A program made the position numbers and the translations under genes. The notes under the pieces are model-generated. The model was not told the DNA's origin. It saw nothing but the letters and a program-made list of their open reading frames with translations, and searched no databases. From Clostridiales bacterium (lineage in GTDB: Bacteria > Bacillota > Clostridia > Oscillospirales > Ruminococcaceae), in contig JAQXIB010000150.1 of assembly GCA_029007575.1 (NCBI GenBank), positions 1 through 8,299 on the forward strand: a stretch of DNA of 8,299 nucleotides, in the 5' to 3' direction. Every line of letters begins with the position of its first letter. Within the stretch, counting starts at the first letter, position 1. This document shows positions 6,399 through 8,299 of the stretch, piece after piece.

Positions 6399-6469
6399 AA
6401 AAACCAAATAAACTGAAAGTTGTAAGAATGTTTCAGCACGCCTTCGCTTTCCAGAACGCGGAGGCAGGA

Positions 6470-6475
6470 TATAAT
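6470..6475 (+). promoter_or_regulatory. Possible second -10 just before T-box stem I
   Basis: A perfect TATAAT lies about 18 bases before stem I. A start near 6482 would remove the extra 5' hairpins but keep the complete T-box. No good -35 is seen 17 nt upstream, so this is tentative. Confidence 0.25.
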
Positions 6476-6707
6476 GATTTGAAATCGCAGATGGGGAAGG
6501 CAATTGCAACAAAAGCACAACCAGAGAGGCTTGCCGCGGACAGCGTGCTGGAAGCAAGCTTGTGCTGAAGTGATTGTTACCGCCCCGGAGAGCGCGGGAA
6601 AAGCAGTTGTAATCGTGGCTGCGTTTAACCGTGACGGTGTGGCTATCGTTAACAGGCTGTCAAGCGGCGGGTGCTTTCCCGCAAGTTGGGTGGAACCGTG
6701 GAGTAGT

Positions 6708-6748
6708 ATGCTTCATCCCTGTCTATGGATAGGGATGGGGCATTTTTT
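6708..6748 (+). terminator. Regulated terminator of the thrS T-box leader
   Basis: The arms 6708-6723 and 6728-6743 form a 16-bp stem (three G-U pairs) with a TATG loop, followed by a six-U run at 6743-6748. The left arm contains the CUUCAUCCC that the T-box antiterminator needs, so the two folds exclude each other. Confidence 0.95.
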
Positions 6749-6781
6749 ATAAACCAAACAAGATAAAAGGAGATCAAAAAG

Positions 6782-8299
6782 ATGATACAGATTACTTTAA
6801 AAGGCGGTACTGTAAAAGAGTATCAAGAGGGCATATCGGTTGCGGATATTGCCAAAGATTTAAGTATGGGACTTTATAAAGCGGCTTGCGCCGCAAGGGT
6901 AGACGGCACAGTCTGCGATTTGCGTACATCGCTTGACAAGGATTGTCAGGTGGAGATATTGACTTTTGATGATCCGGATGGCAAAAAAGCGTTCTGGCAT
7001 ACTGCTTCTCACGTTTTGGCGCAGGCGGTGAAACGACTGTATCCCTCCGCCAAGCTGGCAATCGGTCCTGCGATAGACAACGGATTTTATTATGACTTTG
7101 ATGTGGAAAAAGCATTTTTGCCCGAGGATTTGGAGAAAATCGAGGCGGAGATGAAAAAAATCGTCAAAGAGGGCATTGCACTGAATCGGTTTGAGCTGGC
7201 ACCGCAGGAAGCAATGGCGAAGCTTGGTGAGATGGGTGAGCCGTATAAGGTAGAGCTTGCAAAAGAACATGCCGATAAGGGCGAGCACATCAGCTTTTAC
7301 AGTCAGGGAGATTTTGTCGATCTTTGCGCCGGCCCGCACCTGATGACCACTGCGCCGCTCAAGGCGATCAAACTGCTCAACTGTACCGGCGCATATTGGC
7401 GCGGGGATGCCAGCAAAGCACAGCTTTGCCGTGTTTACGGTACGGCGTTCCCGAAGGCTTCTCAGTTAGAAGAACATCTCACCATGATGGAAGAAGCAAA
7501 AAAACGCGATCACAACCTGCTCGGTCGTCAGTTGGGATTTTTCACGACCTCCGATTTGATCGGTCAGGGCTTGCCGATCCTGCTACCGAAAGGGGCAAGA
7601 GTCATCCAACTGTTGCAGCGTTTTGTTGAAGATGAAGAGGAAAAACGCGGTTGGCTGTTGACAAAAACGCCCTACATGGCGAAAAGCGATCTGTATAAGC
7701 TGTCGGGACACTGGGATCATTATCAGGATGGTATGTTCGTGCTGGGCGACGAAAACAAGGACAGCGAAGTGTTTGCGCTGCGCCCGATGACCTGTCCGTT
7801 CCAGTATCAGGCGTATTTAAGCAAAAAACGTTCCTATCGGGAACTGCCGCTGCGGTACAATGAAACCTCGACCTTGTTCCGTAACGAAGCATCCGGAGAA
7901 ATGCACGGCTTGATCCGGGTACGTCAGTTTACCATCTCCGAGGGACATTTGATGTGCCTGCCGTCCCAACTGGAGCAGGAGTTTAAGAGCTGTTTGGAGC
8001 TTGCTATCTATATGCTCAAGACGCTGGGCTTATATGAGGATGTTTCTTATCGGTTCTCGCAGTGGGATCCGAACGACCGCGACAAATATATCGGTACGCC
8101 GGAGCAATGGGATGAAGCGCAGAGCGTGATGCAGAAAATTTTGGATCATCTTGAAATCCCGTATAAAATCGGTATCGGTGAAGCGGCGTTCTACGGTCCT
8201 AAGCTCGACATTCAGATAAAGAATGTTCACGGCAAGGAGGACACGCTCATAACCATTCAGATTGACCAGATGCTTGCCGAAAAATTCGGCATGGAATAT
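6782..8299 (+). CDS. thrS: Threonyl-tRNA synthetase ThrRS, 3' end missing
   Basis: ThrRS charges tRNA-Thr with threonine in the cytoplasm. The frame is open from ATG 6782 to the window end, giving 506 of roughly 640 residues. The start is supported by AAAAGGAG (6765-6772), and the T-box terminator lies just upstream. Domains: TGS at about 1-62; the editing domain with H73, H77, C182 and H186, the four residues of the HxxxH and CxxxH editing site; then the class II catalytic core from about 240. The catalytic-zinc ligands C338 (MTCP) and H389 (SEGH) are present with the same 51-residue spacing as in the E. coli enzyme. The third zinc histidine and the anticodon-binding domain are beyond the window. 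The core differs from the E. coli form: MTCPFQYQ replaces NCPGH, ETSTLFRNEASGEMHG replaces the SCHRNEPSG block, and LITIQIDQML stands where GTIQLDFQL is usual. I recall this version from other gut Clostridia. Confidence 0.97.
   Translation, partial: MIQITLKGGTVKEYQEGISVADIAKDLSMGLYKAACAARVDGTVCDLRTSLDKDCQVEILTFDDPDGKKAFWHTASHVLAQAVKRLYPSAKLAIGPAIDNGFYYDFDVEKAFLPEDLEKIEAEMKKIVKEGIALNRFELAPQEAMAKLGEMGEPYKVELAKEHADKGEHISFYSQGDFVDLCAGPHLMTTAPLKAIKLLNCTGAYWRGDASKAQLCRVYGTAFPKASQLEEHLTMMEEAKKRDHNLLGRQLGFFTTSDLIGQGLPILLPKGARVIQLLQRFVEDEEEKRGWLLTKTPYMAKSDLYKLSGHWDHYQDGMFVLGDENKDSEVFALRPMTCPFQYQAYLSKKRSYRELPLRYNETSTLFRNEASGEMHGLIRVRQFTISEGHLMCLPSQLEQEFKSCLELAIYMLKTLGLYEDVSYRFSQWDPNDRDKYIGTPEQWDEAQSVMQKILDHLEIPYKIGIGEAAFYGPKLDIQIKNVHGKEDTLITIQIDQMLAEKFGMEY

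Larger units (their letters stand above)
6405..6748 (+). promoter_or_regulatory. T-box riboswitch leader sensing tRNA-Thr
   Basis: This leader measures tRNA-Thr charging and lets transcription enter thrS when uncharged tRNA binds. Stem I spans about 6493-6586: GGGG/CCCC at the base, CAAT/ATTG, then AGCACAA (6514-6520) with TTGTGCT (6560-6566), an AGAGAGG kink-turn-like stretch, and GCTTGC/GCAAGC. The specifier ACC (Thr) is at 6579-6581 in the internal loop and is followed by G. A stem with GCAGTT/GGCTGC (6603-6622) and further pairing lie in the stem II region. Stem III GCGGG/CCCGC (6667-6682) precedes the T-box block AAGTTGGGTGGAACCGTGG (6683-6701). Antiterminator: GGG (6688-6690) with CCC (6717-6719), a 7-nt bulge UGGAACC, and GUGGAG (6698-6703) with CUUCAU (6711-6716). 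The bulge UGGA predicts a U discriminator on tRNA-Thr. Two extra small hairpins precede stem I. Confidence 0.95.

Noticed and set aside
6318..6752. Open frames of 79 and 82 codons on either strand of the thrS leader
   Set aside because: They cross the T-box stems and terminator, have no supporting binding site and resemble no protein.
6792..8230. Several minus-strand frames of 66-159 codons opposite thrS
   Set aside because: They are shadows of thrS, whose plus-strand frame is continuous and carries all ThrRS motifs.
1..8299. CRISPR array, tRNA or rRNA genes, prophage or defence island
   Set aside because: No regularly spaced repeats, cloverleaf sequence, integrase, transposase or recognisable defence gene was found.

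Overview
The window reads as a chromosomal stretch of a low-to-mid GC Bacillota, most likely class Clostridia and perhaps an Oscillospiraceae/Ruminococcaceae-type gut bacterium. Reasons are the dnaB-tilS-hpt-ftsH gene order, a threonine T-box leader in front of thrS, strong AAGGAG-type ribosome binding sites, consensus sigma-A promoters and a clostridial-looking ThrRS core. The genus is not determined. Seven protein genes are supported; the first and last run off the window.

Layout. Bases 1-1101 hold the 3' part of dnaB (replicative helicase). It overlaps tilS (1082-2431, tRNA-Ile lysidine synthetase), which overlaps hpt (2428-2967, hypoxanthine phosphoribosyltransferase) by an ATGA junction. 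After 94 bases comes ftsH (3062-5011, membrane AAA protease) with a forced TTG start. A U-tract-less perfect hairpin (5063-5093) separates ftsH from an AT-rich accessory gene of the DUF3885 type (5123-5758). That gene converges on a cold-shock gene on the minus strand (5820-6026), and the two share one perfect bidirectional terminator (5763-5800).

Bases 6027-6781 contain no plus-strand gene and are filled with regulation. Two divergent promoters with perfect TTGACA-17-TATAAT elements lie 72 bases apart. The leftward one makes a cold-shock mRNA with a leader of about 235 nt. That leader contains an intrinsic-terminator-like hairpin, an enclosing 9-bp inverted repeat and a possible Shine-Dalgarno-sequestering pairing. 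The rightward one makes a tRNA-Thr-sensing T-box leader (specifier ACC, T-box bulge, mutually exclusive antiterminator and terminator) that controls thrS (6782 to beyond 8299, N-terminal 506 residues).

The left block joins replication, tRNA-Ile maturation, purine salvage and membrane protein quality control in one transcription direction. thrS is controlled by tRNA-Thr charging. The cold-shock gene looks regulated at the level of its leader RNA. The least explained parts are the cold-shock leader and the DUF3885 gene with its unusual upstream hairpin. I saw no CRISPR array, tRNA/rRNA gene, integrase, transposase or defence system.
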